Shown here: positions 42,619-52,643 of the stretch, one piece after another
Layout of the letters: every line of letters begins with the position of its first letter
How positions within the stretch are numbered: position 1 is the first letter of the stretch
Assembly: GCA_963825685.1 (NCBI GenBank)
Contig: CAWGUD010000006.1
Span: 62,001 to 126,000, forward strand
DNA: 64,000 nucleotides
Direction of reading: 5' to 3'
Origin: JAOUEA01 sp963825685
GTDB lineage: Bacteria > Actinomycetota > UBA4738 > HRBIN12
Program-made: the position numbers and the translations under genes
The notes under the pieces: generated by a model
The model's input: only the letters and a program-made list of their open reading frames with translations
Told to the model about the DNA's origin: nothing
The model's database searches: none

Positions 42619-44339
42619 TCGATCACCGCGAGCACCTGGCCGGTCTCGACGACCTGGCCGGCGCGGATCGGCAGGTCGGTGACCTCCCCGTCGCGGGTGG
42701 CGGCGATGTGGTTCTCCATCTTCATCGCCTCGAGGATGCAGATCACCTCGCCCGCCCTGATGTCCTGGCCCTTCTCGACCAGCACCTTGATGATCGTGCC
42801 CTGCATCTCGGCTCGCACCTCGCCGTGCACGTGCTCCTGATGCGCGGCCGCATGCGCCTCCGGCGGCTTGGGGGCCAGACCGCGGCGCTCGTCGAACACG
42901 CGCACGGGCACCCGGCGTCCGTCGACCTCCACCAGGATGTCGGCGGGGCGGCCCTCGCCCGCCGTCTGGCTCGACGGTCCGAGCTCGGCCTGGGCGGGCA
43001 GGTCGGCCTCGGCGAGCGCTCGCTCGGCCCAGTTGGTCGTGTGCCGGCCCGTCTTGAACTCCTTGGAGTCGAGCACCCAGCGGTGAGCGGGGATCGTGGT
43101 GGGCACGCCCTCGACCGTGTACTCGCCGAGCGCGCGGAGCATGCGCCGGCGCGCCTGCTCGCGGTCGACGCCCGAGACGATCAGCTTCGCGAACATGGAG
43201 TCGTAGTCGCCGGGGATCTCGCGGCCCTGCCCGAACCCGGCGTCGACGCGCACGAACGGGCCGGCGGGCTCGACGTAGCGGGTGATGCGCCCGGGCCCCG
43301 GCATGAAGTTGCGGCCGGGGTCCTCGGCGTTGATGCGGCACTCGATCGCGGCGCCGCGCGGCTGGACCGAGAGGCCCGCGATCGAGCCACCCATCGCGAT
43401 CTCGAGCTGCAGGGCGACCAGGTCCAGCCCCGTGACCATCTCGGTGACGGTGTGCTCGACCTGCAGCCGCGTGTTCATCTCCAGGAAGTAGAAGTCGCCG
43501 TCCTCGTCGACGATGCACTCGATCGTGCCGGCGTTCACGTAGCCGGTCTCGCGCGCGAGCGCGATCGACGCGTCGGCGAGCCGCTGGCGCATCGTGTCGT
43601 CGATCGCCGTCGAGGGCGTCTCCTCGATCAGCTTCTGATGGCGGCGCTGCACCGTGCAGTCGCGCTCCCCGAGGAACAGCACGTTGCCGTGGGTGTCGGC
43701 GAGGATCTGCGCCTCGACGTGGTGGGCGCGGTCGACGTATCGCTCGAGGAAGACCTCGGGCCGGCCGAAGTACGACTGGGCCTCGCGCGCCCCGCGCTTC
43801 AGCGCCTCCTCGAGGTGGCCGGCGTCGCGGACGATGTGCATGCCCTTCCCGCCGCCGCCGAAGGCGGCCTTCACGAGCAGCGGGAAGCCGATGCGCTCGG
43901 CCTGCTTCCTCGCCTGCTTCGCGTCGACGGGCTCGGGTGTCCCGGGCACGATCGGCATGCCGCTCGCGTCGGCGGCTCGCCGGGCCGCCGCCTTGTCGCC
44001 CATCATCTCGATCGCCTGCGGCGGCGGGCCGACGAACGTGAGCCCCGCGTCGCCGACGGCTTCGGCGAAATGGGCGCGCTCCGAGAGGAAGCCGTACCCG
44101 GGGTGGATCAGGGTCGCCTTCGCACGGCGGGCCGCGTCGAGGATCGCCTCGATCGACAGGTACGAGGACGACGCCTGCGCGGGTCCGATGCGGAACGCCT
44201 GGTCGGCCATCTCGACGTGCAGGGCGTCGCGGTCGGCGTCGGAGTACACGGCGACGCTCGTGAAGCCGAGCTCGCGGCAGGTGCGCATGATGCGGACGGC
44301 GATCTCGCCGCGGTTCGCGACCAGCACCTTGGGCTTCAT
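42615..44339 (-). CDS. Acetyl-/propionyl-CoA carboxylase alpha chain (biotin carboxylase + BCCP)
   Basis: A 574-residue protein. The biotin carboxylase half has KVLVANRGEIAVRIMRTCRE, LIHPGYGFLSERAHFAEAVG, the ATP loop VKAAFGGGGKGMHIVRDAG, ERDCTVQRRHQKLIEETPS, and FYFLEMNTRLQVEHTVTEMV. The C-terminal 75 residues are a biotinyl domain, with the lysine in CILEAMKMENHIAATRDG. It makes carboxybiotin for transfer to acyl-CoA by a beta chain not in this window. Next to BirA and near the mutase, propionyl-CoA to methylmalonyl-CoA is a sensible inference. Actinomycete acyl-CoA carboxylases have this length. Confidence 0.93.
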   Translation of the reverse strand: MKPKVLVANRGEIAVRIMRTCRELGFTSVAVYSDADRDALHVEMADQAFRIGPAQASSSYLSIEAILDAARRAKATLIHPGYGFLSERAHFAEAVGDAGLTFVGPPPQAIEMMGDKAAARRAADASGMPIVPGTPEPVDAKQARKQAERIGFPLLVKAAFGGGGKGMHIVRDAGHLEEALKRGAREAQSYFGRPEVFLERYVDRAHHVEAQILADTHGNVLFLGERDCTVQRRHQKLIEETPSTAIDDTMRQRLADASIALARETGYVNAGTIECIVDEDGDFYFLEMNTRLQVEHTVTEMVTGLDLVALQLEIAMGGSIAGLSVQPRGAAIECRINAEDPGRNFMPGPGRITRYVEPAGPFVRVDAGFGQGREIPGDYDSMFAKLIVSGVDREQARRRMLRALGEYTVEGVPTTIPAHRWVLDSKEFKTGRHTTNWAERALAEADLPAQAELGPSSQTAGEGRPADILVEVDGRRVPVRVFDERRGLAPKPPEAHAAAHQEHVHGEVRAEMQGTIIKVLVEKGQDIRAGEVICILEAMKMENHIAATRDGEVTDLPIRAGQVVETGQVLAVID

Positions 44340-44448
44340 GACTGCCTCACTGGCGGGACCACCGTTCGGCTCCTCGGGTGTCTCTCGGCCGGTACTGGCC
44401 CGCGATACTCTCCGGACTCTCGACGCGAGTCAACGTGGGGCGACGACG

Positions 44449-45196
44449 ATGACGGCGACCGAACTGGAACGGGCCGCAGCCCTCGCGGGTCTCTCCGCCT
44501 CTGTGCACTGGCAGGAGGTTACCGGGTCCACGAACGCCGACGCCGTCGCGTTGGCGCTCGACGGCGCCCCCGAGTGGACGCTCGTGGGCGCCGGCCACCA
44601 GACGGCGGGGCGAGGCCGCCTGGGCCGGACCTGGCTCGACCGCCCCGGTGGCTCGCTCATGACCTCGCTCGTGCTCCGGCCGCAGCTGCACCCCGATCGG
44701 CTCGGCCTGCTGACCCTGCTCGCCGGCGCCGCATGGGCGGAAGCGGCGACCGACGTCACGGGCCTCGAGGTCCGCTGCAAGTGGCCCAACGACCTGGTGC
44801 TGGACGAGCGGAAGGTCGGCGGCCTGCTTGCCGAGTCCTCGGTGGAAGGCGACGAGGTGCGATGGGTCGTGATCGGCTCGGGCGTGAACCTCGCCGATCC
44901 CGGCGTCGAGGGATCGGCGGGCCTCGGCGAGGTCGACCCGGTGCCACTGCTCGGCGGGTTCCTGCAGCGATTCGCGCAGGGATACGCGATGCCCTGCTGC
45001 CGCGTTCGATGATGCGGTCGTGGGGCGCTGGTCCACGATCTCGGCCACCCTGGGGCGGCGGGTGACGGCCGTCGCCGCCGACGGGGTGCGGCGGCGAGGC
45101 ACCGCCGTCGCGATCGATCGCGCGGGCCGGCTGGTGGTGGAGACCGACGACGGACCCGTCGCCGTCGCCTCCGACGAGATCGAGCACCTCCGCTGA
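44449..45196 (+). CDS. birA: Biotin-protein ligase, one frameshift
   Basis: It starts MTATELERAAALAGLSASVH. The biotin/ATP site is GAGHQTAGRGRLGRTWLDRP, then GGSLMTSLVLRPQLHPDRL, with LEVRCKWPNDLVLDERKVGG, then LLAESSVEGDEVRWVVIGSG and VNLADPGV. After a shift near 45005 the C-terminal SH3-like domain continues VVGRWSTISATLGRRVTAVA and ends ASDEIEHLR. It lacks an N-terminal helix-turn-helix, so it is a group I ligase and not a repressor. It attaches biotin to the BCCP lysine of the divergent carboxylase gene, a fitting neighbour. Confidence 0.9.
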
Positions 45197-45243
45197 CCCG
45201 AGGGCGTTTGCCGGGGCCCCCCCGCTTGGGTAGCGTCTCGCCC

Positions 45244-45912
45244 ATGTTCCCTCGGAAGCTGCTGATCCCCGGCGAGGAGGTCGTGCTGGAGCTGCGGCCG
45301 CACCCGGTCGCGCTGGCCGCGCCCGCGATCGCGCTGGTCCTCGGCACGGCCGTCGCGTCGTGGATCTCGACCAAGACCGACGGCGTCGTGGTCTGGGTCG
45401 TGTGGGCCGCCTGGCTCGCGTTGATGCTCGGATACGTCGTGCCGAAGGCGGTCGGTTGGTGGACGTCGATCTTCGTCATCTCGACCGATCGCGTGATCAG
45501 CCGCGAGGGCTTCATCGCGAAGCGCTCGATGGAGATCCCGCTCGAGCAGGTGAACGACGTGCGGTTCGAGCAGGGCATCTTCGATCGGATCGTGGGGGCC
45601 GGCACCCTGCTGATCCAGTCGGCGAGCACGAGCGGCACGAACTCGTTCGACCACATCCGCCACCCCGAGGACGTGCAGCGGACGATCTTCCATCAGGGGG
45701 AGCTGAACCAGCACCGATCGGCGCATCGATCGGCGCCGGCGCCGGCGCCCGCCGCGGGAGCGCCCGCGCGTCCCGACGGCTCGGCCGTGCCGCCACCGGC
45801 CTCGCCCTCGGTGACGACCGAGTTGGAGCGCCTCGCCGACCTGCGTGCGAGGGGCGTGCTCACCGAGGAGGAGTTCCAGGACCAGAAGGCCCGCATCCTC
45901 GGCCAGGGCTAG
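45244..45912 (+). CDS. PH-domain membrane protein with C-terminal SHOCT
   Basis: A 222-residue protein. Two membrane spans lie at about residues 22-70 (ALAAPAIALVLGTAVASWIS, then VVVWVVWAAWLALMLGYVV). A YdbS/bPH2-type PH domain follows: SIFVISTDRVISREGFIAKR, SMEIPLEQVNDVRFEQGIFD, AGTLLIQSASTSGTNSF. A Pro/Ala linker leads to a SHOCT helix pair, TELERLADLRARGVLTEEEF, then QDQKARI. SHOCT motifs are thought to mediate oligomerisation. The role is unknown. Confidence 0.85.
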   Translation: MFPRKLLIPGEEVVLELRPHPVALAAPAIALVLGTAVASWISTKTDGVVVWVVWAAWLALMLGYVVPKAVGWWTSIFVISTDRVISREGFIAKRSMEIPLEQVNDVRFEQGIFDRIVGAGTLLIQSASTSGTNSFDHIRHPEDVQRTIFHQGELNQHRSAHRSAPAPAPAAGAPARPDGSAVPPPASPSVTTELERLADLRARGVLTEEEFQDQKARILGQG

Positions 45913-45932
45913 CGTCGGCCAGGGCTAGCTTC
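45901..45932. repeat. 16-base tandem duplication across two convergent stops
   Basis: GGCCAGGGCTAGC occurs at 45901-45913 and again at 45917-45929. Each copy holds CTAG, and each supplies one of the stop codons of the convergent PH and potassium-channel genes. Confidence 0.6.
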
Positions 45933-46911
45933 GGGAAGGATCGCTCGGGGCCGCCCCGGCCGCCAGCACGAGCACGGTGTCTCCCTCGGCGAGGACCAGG
46001 TCGCCGGCCGGGTTGGCGATCACCTCGCCGTTCATGCGACGCACCGCGAGCACGGGCCCGCCCGCGTCCGTGACCGGGCGGCCGTCGAGGGTCGACCCGT
46101 GGGCCACCACCCGCTCCTCCACGGAGAGCGCGGGCCTGCCCTCCTCCTCGACGAGCACGTCGACGAGCTCGGGGCGCATCGCCATCTTCGCCATGTGCTG
46201 GCCACTCGTGACGAACGGTGAGACCACCCGGTCCGCGCCGGCTCGCTCGAGCCGCTCGGGAGAACCGGGCTCGGAGGCGCGAGCCACGATCTGCAGGTCG
46301 GGCCGGATCGATCGAGCGATCAGCGTGATGTAGACGTTCGTGGCGTCGGAGTCCACCGCACAGACGAGCGAGCGTGCGCGTTCGACGCCGGCGCGCTTGA
46401 GCACCGCCTCGCTCGACGGGTCGTCGATCAGGTAGGGCACCCCGTCGGCCTCCATGCGCTCTCGCAGGTCCTCCTGCGGGTCGATCACCACGAACGGCCG
46501 TCCGTTCGCGCGCAGCTCCCTCGCGACCGCGCGCCCGACCCTGCCGTAGGCGCAGATGATCGTGTGGTTCCGAAGCCGGTCGATCTCGCGTTCCATCCGT
46601 CGCCTCCTGCTCCGCGCGCCGAGCTGGCTCTCCGCCACCATCTGCGCGATCAGCGCCACCGAGATCAGCGCCAGGCCGACGCCCATCACGAGCAGCACGA
46701 TCGTGAACACGCGCCCCTGGGCGTCGAGCGGGCGCACCTCCTTGAACCCGACCGTCGTGAGCGTGATCACCGTCATGTACACGGCGTCCAGGAGCGACCA
46801 GTCCTCGAGCACCCAGTACCCGAGCACGCCGAAGACGAACACGGCGACGAGCGCCGCGATCGTCCACCGGACGCGTCGCGAGAGGTCGGTCCCCGCGGTC
46901 GTGTCGCTCAC
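45925..46911 (-). CDS. Two-span potassium channel with RCK (TrkA-N/TrkA-C) domains
   Basis: A 328-residue protein. Two membrane helices enclose the pore loop AVYMTVITLTTVGFKEVRPL, where TVGF replaces the usual TVGYG. The RCK domain NHTIICAYGRVGRAVARELR, then RPFVVIDPQEDLRERMEAD, binds nucleotide, and a TrkA-C domain closes the protein, ending with LAEGDTVLVLAAGAAPSDPS. This is the MthK/TrkA-like architecture; ligand-gated K+ flux is the known family role. The ATG at 46911 is chosen at a site just before the first helix. Confidence 0.88.
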   Translation of the reverse strand: MSDTTAGTDLSRRVRWTIAALVAVFVFGVLGYWVLEDWSLLDAVYMTVITLTTVGFKEVRPLDAQGRVFTIVLLVMGVGLALISVALIAQMVAESQLGARSRRRRMEREIDRLRNHTIICAYGRVGRAVARELRANGRPFVVIDPQEDLRERMEADGVPYLIDDPSSEAVLKRAGVERARSLVCAVDSDATNVYITLIARSIRPDLQIVARASEPGSPERLERAGADRVVSPFVTSGQHMAKMAMRPELVDVLVEEEGRPALSVEERVVAHGSTLDGRPVTDAGGPVLAVRRMNGEVIANPAGDLVLAEGDTVLVLAAGAAPSDPSRS

Positions 46912-47000
46912 GAGCGGAGGCTACCCCGTCCCGGCCGGAGGTGTCGGCGGCCGTTCGGCCCGAGTGACGCGGGCACCGGGCCCGTGCGACCATCGCGGCG

Positions 47001-47348
47001 ATGATCGGCGAGATCGACCACGTCTACTACTGGGTGCGCGACATGGACGCCGCGGTGGCGTTCTACCGCGACGTGCTCGGGCTGCCGCTCCTGCGGCGAG
47101 ACGGCGACGAGTGGGCGGAGTTCGACGCGGGCGCGATCCGGTTGGCCCTGCACGGCGGCGGCGACGTGTCGCAGGGCAACGGCACCGTCGTCTTCCGCGT
47201 GGCCGACCTCGACGAGGTGCGGATCGTGCTCGGTGGCCGTGGGGGACACGTCGACGAGCACGTCGGGGAGGTCGAGGGGTTCGCCCGGTTCGCCACGGTG
47301 CGGGACCCCGACGGCAACCCCGTGCAGCTGATCGAGTACGTGGCATGA
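47001..47348 (+). CDS. Glyoxalase/VOC-fold protein
   Basis: A 115-residue protein, IDHVYYWVRDMDAAVAFYRD, then VLGLPLLRRDGDEWAEFDAG and DPDGNPVQLIEYVA, the two-module VOC pattern with His and Glu metal ligands. It could be a small dioxygenase-like or antibiotic-binding enzyme; no specific substrate can be read. Its stop overlaps the ATG of the cyclase gene (ATGA). Confidence 0.85.
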   Translation: MIGEIDHVYYWVRDMDAAVAFYRDVLGLPLLRRDGDEWAEFDAGAIRLALHGGGDVSQGNGTVVFRVADLDEVRIVLGGRGGHVDEHVGEVEGFARFATVRDPDGNPVQLIEYVA

Positions 47349-50300
47349 CCACCGAGCGGGCGGCAGACCGCCCACAGGACTCCTCGGGCGCCCCGGACGA
47401 GGAGCTGGGCCTCGAGCCGTGCCGGCGATGCGGCGAGGTCGTCTCGGCCGGTGCGAACTTCTGCCCGAACTGCGGCGCACCGATCGTGGTGCCCGCCGCG
47501 TCGGAGCGCCGGGTGGTCACGGTGGTCTTCGCCGACCTGGCCGGATCGACCGAGCTCGCGGCGATGCTCGATCCGGAGCGCTTCCGCGACGTGCTCGCGG
47601 CGTTCCACGGCATGGTGACCGACGAGATCACGGCGCTCGGGGGCCGAGCCGAGGGCTTCATCGGCGACGCCGTGCTCGGCGTCTTCGGCGTGCCGATGCT
47701 GCACGACGACGATGCCGAGCGCGGGGTCCGCGCGGGGCTCGCGATCGCGCAGCGGGCGGGTCGCATCGGCGCTCGGTTGGAGCTGCCGGTCCCGGTCCAC
47801 GTGCGGGTCGGCGTGAACACCGGACCGGTCGCGGTGGGCACGCCCTCGGACCGCAACATCGTGATCGGCGCCGAGGTCAACATCGGCGCGCGGTTGCAGC
47901 AGGCGGCCCTGCCCGGCGAGGTGCTCGTGGGCGAACGGACGCGCCTGCTCGTCGGCGACGCGATCGAGTTCGGCGAGCGCCGGCTGATCGAGGCCAAGGG
48001 CTTCGAGGAGGCGATGGCGGCGTGGCCGGCGGCCGGCGTCGTCGGACCGCAGACCCGCCGGTCCATCTCGCTCGTGAACCGCCGGCGCGAGCTCGCCCTG
48101 CTCAGCGACACGTTCGAGCGGGTGCGCGTGCGCGAGCGCGCCCACCTCGTCTCGCTGCTCGGCGAGCCCGGCATCGGCAAGACCCGGGTGGTCGAGGAGT
48201 TCCTCGCCGGCCTGCCCGAGGGGGTGCGCGTGCTCGCGGGCCGGTCGAGCGTCTTCGAGGAAGAGGTCACGTTCTGGCCGCTCGCGCAGATGGTCTACCG
48301 GGAGATCGGTGCCGACCGCAGCGCGTCGGACGACGAGGTGCACGATCGCCTGCGCTCGTTCGTGCAGGAGTGGGTGGCGGACGACGACGTCGACGCAGCC
48401 GCCCGCAGGCTCGCGATGGCGCTCGGCGTCGACGCCGACCGCGAGGAGCAGCGTTACCACGCCGCCGAGGTGCGCAGGGGCATGCTGAGCGTGCTCACGG
48501 GCCTCGCGTCGCGCGGTCCGGTCGTCCTCGTCTTCGAGGACCTGCAGGAGGCCGATCCCGTGCTGCTCGACCTGATCGAGCAGCTCGTGAAGGAGGCCCG
48601 CAAGGTGCCCCTGATGGTGGTCTGCGTCGCGCGGTGGGAGTTCCTGGAACAGCGGCCGAGCTGGGCCGGGGGCATCGCCGACAACGTGACGCTGTGGGTC
48701 GAGCCGCTCACGATCGGCCACGCCGCCGAGCTCGCGATGGAAGCCGGGGGCCTGCGTCACGACGACGCCGAGCGCGTCGCCCAGCACGCCGGGGGCAACC
48801 CGTTCTTCATCGTCGAGATCGTCGGCATGCTGCGCCGGGAGGAGCGCGATCTGCCGCCGTGGGGGCCCGCGCCCAGCGGACGACTCCTGCCACCGACCGT
48901 GCAGGCCGTGATCGCGGCCCGTATCGACCAGCTCTCGCCCGCGGCGCGCGAGCTCGTGCGCCGGGCGGCGGTCTTCCCTCAGGGACGGTTCGATCTCGAG
49001 GAGCTGTCGCTCCTGGTCGAGCCCCGCCAGGAGCTGCTCGACGAGGCCGAGGACGACGAGCTGTTGATGCGCGACGAGGACCGTCCCGGCGTGTGGCGCT
49101 TCGGTTCCGACGTGCTCCGCGACGTGGCCTACGACTCGCTGGCCAAGCGCGAGCGCCAGCGTCTGCACCTGCGCGTGGCGAACAAGCTGTCCGAGGGCGA
49201 CCACCCGGATCGCTTCCCCCGCACCGTCGCGTTCCATCTGGAGCAGGCGGCCCAGGCCGCGCTCGACCTGAATCCCGGCGATCGCACGCTGGCCGAGCGC
49301 GCCGTCGATGCCCTCGCCCACGCCGGCCATATCGCGCGCCGCCGCATCGAGTCGCGCTCGGCCGCCGACCTGTACGAGCGGGCGTTGGTCATGGCCGGGC
49401 CCGACGAACGCTGGGGTGAGCGGGAAGCGTGGATCCTCAGCGTGCTGGGAGAGGCCCGCTACTGGCTGGGAGAGTTCGACGCCGCCGAGTCGGCGCTGCG
49501 CCGCGCCCTCGGGCTCGGCGGGGACTCCAGCGACAAGGTCGTGCGCGCACGCCTCGCGGTTCCTCGCCGACATCACGCTCACGATCCACGGTGACGCCCC
49601 GCTGGCGGGGGCGCTGTTCGAACGCTCGCTGCAGGCGGCACGCCGGTTGGGAGAGCCGCACGTGCTCGCCCGCACCCTGCTCATGGCCGGTTGGGTGCCG
49701 TTCTGGTCGAACGACCTGCCGACGGCCGAGTCGATGTTCCGTGAGGCGCTCGACGCCGCCCGCTCGGCGGAGGGCGGCGACCCGTGGGGCGAGTCGCGTT
49801 CCCTGGTCGGCATCGCCAACGTGATCTCACCTGCCGGCGACGAGGAGGAGGCGCTGCGCGTCGGCCTCGAAGCCCTCGCCGTGGGAGAGGACGCCGGACA
49901 GGCGTTCACCGCGGCCGTCGCGCACGAGACGGTGGCCGCCTCGCTCCGGCGCCTGATGCGGATCGACGAGGCCCTCGACCACGCGGAGGCTGCGATCCGG
50001 ACGTTCCGTGAGCTGGGCGCGCGGTGGGAGCTCGCGAGCGCGCTCGGCGATCGTGGTGCGACCTACCGACTCGCCGGCCGCCTCGAGGAGGCCGAGACGG
50101 ACCTGCGCGAGGCGTTCGTGCTCTGCCGCGACCTGCAGGAGCGGGCGCTGGTCACGTGGACCGCGGCCGAGCTCGCGCGCATCCTCGCGACCCGAGGCGA
50201 CCCGTCGTCGGCTCGCCAGGTGCTCTCGGACCCCACCGCCCGCCTGGCCGACGGCGAGCCCGGGTCGTCGACGGCGCTGCTCACGGCCGAGTGTCTCGTG

Positions 50301-50544
50301 GCTCTCGTGGAAGGCGACGAGGACACCGCCCGCAGGAAGGCGACGACCGCGATCGAGACCGAGGCGGGCCCCGGGGGAGTGACGAACGTGTGGGCGGCGC
50401 AGGTGTGGTGGGCGGGCAGTCTCTTCGGACCCGATGCCGCGGGCGGCGAGGACGCGGTGACCGAGGCCACGGGATCTGCTCGAACGTCACCACTGGAAGC
50501 AGGCGCTGCGGGAGCCTGAACTGGCCTCCGACCTGCGCCGGTAG
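47345..50544 (+). CDS. Adenylate/guanylate cyclase-AAA ATPase-TPR regulator, two frameshifts
   Basis: A giant protein of about 1065 residues. A zinc ribbon, PCRRCGEVVSAGANFCPNCG, comes first. A class III cyclase domain follows (VTVVFADLAGSTELAAMLDP with its metal Asp, then VHVRVGVNTGPVAVGTPSDR). Next is an AAA/NTPase with Walker A GEPGIGKTR and Walker B region VVLVFEDLQEADPVLLDLIE. The last 450 or so residues are TPR-like helices. Shifts near 49560 and 50470 interrupt the tail, which then ends DLLERHHWKQALREPELASD at the TAG of 50542-50544. Such proteins are common in Actinomycetota and are thought to link ATP/cyclic nucleotide signalling to gene control. No DNA-binding domain is visible. Confidence 0.88.
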
Positions 50545-50689
50545 GCCGCGTCGGGCCCGTCGCGGGGCTCAAGGGTTCGGGGTCTCGGCCCGAGGATGGT
50601 TGCATCGGCCCCGAACCCGGGGGAGCCTGTGAGGGCTTCGGGCCGGTTGCCAACCCTTCCCCCGGTCCGATATGGGTAGACGCTCACAC

Positions 50690-51874
50690 ATGACGAGAAC
50701 GGACCACTCCTTCCCCGTGGCGTTCCGCGTCGTCGCGGTCGCGACCGCGCTCGTCGCCCTGGTCGGGCTGGCCGCCGCCAGCGGTTCCGCGAGCCCCAAG
50801 GACGAGCTGCAGGAGGCCCGCGAGGACCGTCGTTCGGCCGAGGCCAGCCTCTCGGCCGCCCAGTCCGAGCTCGGATCGATCCAGGAGCGTCTCGACCAGG
50901 CCCTGTTCGAGCTCGAGGAGGCGACGGGCCGGCTGGAAGAGGTCACGGCGAACCTGCAGGTCACGCGCGAGGAGCGCGATCGGGCCGAGGCGCGGTTCGC
51001 ACGCATCGAGTCCCGGTTGAACGAGCGCGCGGCCGAGGTCTTCATGGAAGGGCCGGCGTCCGACATCGGCTTCTACCTCGGTGCATCGTCGTTGTCGGAT
51101 CTCTCCGACCGGATCGAGTTCGTCGACGTCGTGCAGCAGGACGACGCCGACCTCGCGCAGGAGGTCCTGAACCTGCGCAACGAGCTCCTGGCGACCGAGG
51201 AGCGCCTCGAGGAGCTGCAGTCCGTGGCGCGCCGGCGCCAGGCAGCGGCGCAGGAGCTGCAGGACGAGGTGGCGGCCGCCCTCCAGCAGCAGCAGGCGAT
51301 CCTCGTCGACGTGAAGGACACGCTCGCCGGCGCGGAGGCGGACGAACGCGCGGCCGAGAAGGCCTACCAGAAGTTCCTCGCGTCGCAGAGCTACGCCAGC
51401 CACTCGTCCGTCGCGCTGCCCCAGGAGTGGCAGGGCGTGTTCGAGGCCTGCCCCGTCGACCAGCCGCGGGGGTTCGGCGACGGGTTCGGCGCCCCGCGGT
51501 ACGTGGGCGGCTACCACCTGCACAAGGGGGTCGACATCGTCGCACCGCTGGGCACGCCGATCCGCGCGACGTTCGACGGGATGGCGAGCGACGCCACGAA
51601 CATCTACGGCGGCAAGGCCGTCTACGTGCAGGGGAAGTACGGCTCGACGTACAACGCGCACATGACCTCGATCGCGAAGCTCGGGCCGGTGCAGGCCGGC
51701 GACGTGATCGGCTACGTCGGTTCCGACGGCCTGGCGGGCGGCGAGACGAACCACAACCACTTCGAGTTCCGCCCGAACGTGATGCCCTCGAACTGGCCCG
51801 CGAGCTACTACGGGTACTCGATCATCGAGGACGCGATCAACCCGTACCCGCTGCTCGTGGCGGCCTGCGGCTAG
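50690..51874 (+). CDS. M23-family (LytM-like) peptidase with coiled coil
   Basis: A 394-residue exported protein. The signal is FRVVAVATALVALVGLAAAS, then a long heptad coiled coil (LQEAREDRRSAEASLSAAQS to about residue 240). The peptidase domain is YHLHKGVDIVAPLGTPIRAT (HxxxD zinc ligands) and ETNHNHFEFRPN (HxH). These residues are complete, so it may be active, unlike EnvC-type activators. It resembles EnvC/NlpD in plan, which points to cell-wall splitting at division; this is an inference. The ATG at 50690 is used, though one 18 bases upstream is possible. Confidence 0.88.
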   Translation: MTRTDHSFPVAFRVVAVATALVALVGLAAASGSASPKDELQEAREDRRSAEASLSAAQSELGSIQERLDQALFELEEATGRLEEVTANLQVTREERDRAEARFARIESRLNERAAEVFMEGPASDIGFYLGASSLSDLSDRIEFVDVVQQDDADLAQEVLNLRNELLATEERLEELQSVARRRQAAAQELQDEVAAALQQQQAILVDVKDTLAGAEADERAAEKAYQKFLASQSYASHSSVALPQEWQGVFEACPVDQPRGFGDGFGAPRYVGGYHLHKGVDIVAPLGTPIRATFDGMASDATNIYGGKAVYVQGKYGSTYNAHMTSIAKLGPVQAGDVIGYVGSDGLAGGETNHNHFEFRPNVMPSNWPASYYGYSIIEDAINPYPLLVAACG

Positions 51875-52641
51875 CGCGTCCGCCCGCGGAGCAGCAGCCC
51901 GACCCCGATCAGGAAGACCACGCCGGCGGCGACGAGCAACGCCACGGCCACCGGCGGCGTGCCGCCCTCCTCGGTGCCGGTCGGACTCGGCGACGGTGGG
52001 GCCGGCACCCCGGCGATCATCACGTAGCCGAGGCCGGGGACCTTCGCCTCGGCCTGCTGCTGGCCCGGGGAATCGGTCGTCTCGAGCGCCTCCCAGGACT
52101 CGCCGTCGCGTGAGAAGAGCATCTCGTGCGTGTTCGCGTGCAGCGTCGAGGTCGCCGGGTACACGAGGATCACCTGGATCGGCCGGTCCAGGTCGGCGAT
52201 CCGATCGCGTGAGGGACGATACGTCGCGCTGAAGCGAACGGCGTTGCCGAAGGCGACGAGGTCGCCGCCGGGCGGCGCGAGCTCGGCCGGGTCGACCGGT
52301 TCCACGAGCAGCTCCACCGATCGCTGTTTCGGCGCCGTGCCGATCGAGCCGTCGTCGATCACGACGGTGACCTGGCTGTCGGAGGTGAACACGACCTGGG
52401 TGCCGACCCCTCCCTCGAGGAGCGGCAGGTCGAACCGGCCCGAGCTGGGCTCCTGGTTCGTGGCCGCGAGCTCGGGAGGCGGCGAGACCCACCGGTAGTT
52501 GAGGGGACCGAGACCGTCGAGCAACGGGCCCCGCGCGAGCGGCGAGAGCGAGCCCGACCAGGCGGCGAGGGCCGCGTAGGCCACGATCACCGCGACGCCC
52601 GCGACCAGCGCCATGCGGGCGCCACGGTCCGCCGGCCGCAT
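51871..52641 (-). CDS. Hypothetical protein with N- and C-terminal membrane anchors
   Basis: A 256-residue protein, unrecognised. The first span is GARMALVAGVAVIVAYAALA, followed by a beta-rich outer region (GVGTQVVFTSDSQVTVVIDD, then EMLFSRDGESWEALETTDSP), a Pro/Ser linker and a second span, VAVALLVAAGVVFLIGVGLL. It is coupled to the substrate-binding protein upstream (GTGA/ATG overlap), so it may serve that system. Its stop shares CTAG with the convergent M23 gene stop. Confidence 0.7.
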   Translation of the reverse strand: MRPADRGARMALVAGVAVIVAYAALAAWSGSLSPLARGPLLDGLGPLNYRWVSPPPELAATNQEPSSGRFDLPLLEGGVGTQVVFTSDSQVTVVIDDGSIGTAPKQRSVELLVEPVDPAELAPPGGDLVAFGNAVRFSATYRPSRDRIADLDRPIQVILVYPATSTLHANTHEMLFSRDGESWEALETTDSPGQQQAEAKVPGLGYVMIAGVPAPPSPSPTGTEEGGTPPVAVALLVAAGVVFLIGVGLLLRGRTR

Positions 52642-52643
52642 CG

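Noticed and set aside
42252..45065. Open frame of 937 codons across the carboxylase region
   Set aside because: It lies opposite the well-supported biotin carboxylase gene, is Arg/Asp/His-rich and shows no family motif; a typical high-GC shadow frame.
47063..49909. Open frame of 948 codons on the minus strand
   Set aside because: Opposite the cyclase-ATPase gene, with low-complexity composition and no motif.
50684..52492. Open frame of about 600 codons on the minus strand
   Set aside because: Covers the M23 peptidase gene in antisense and part of the next gene in a wrong frame; no recognisable domain.
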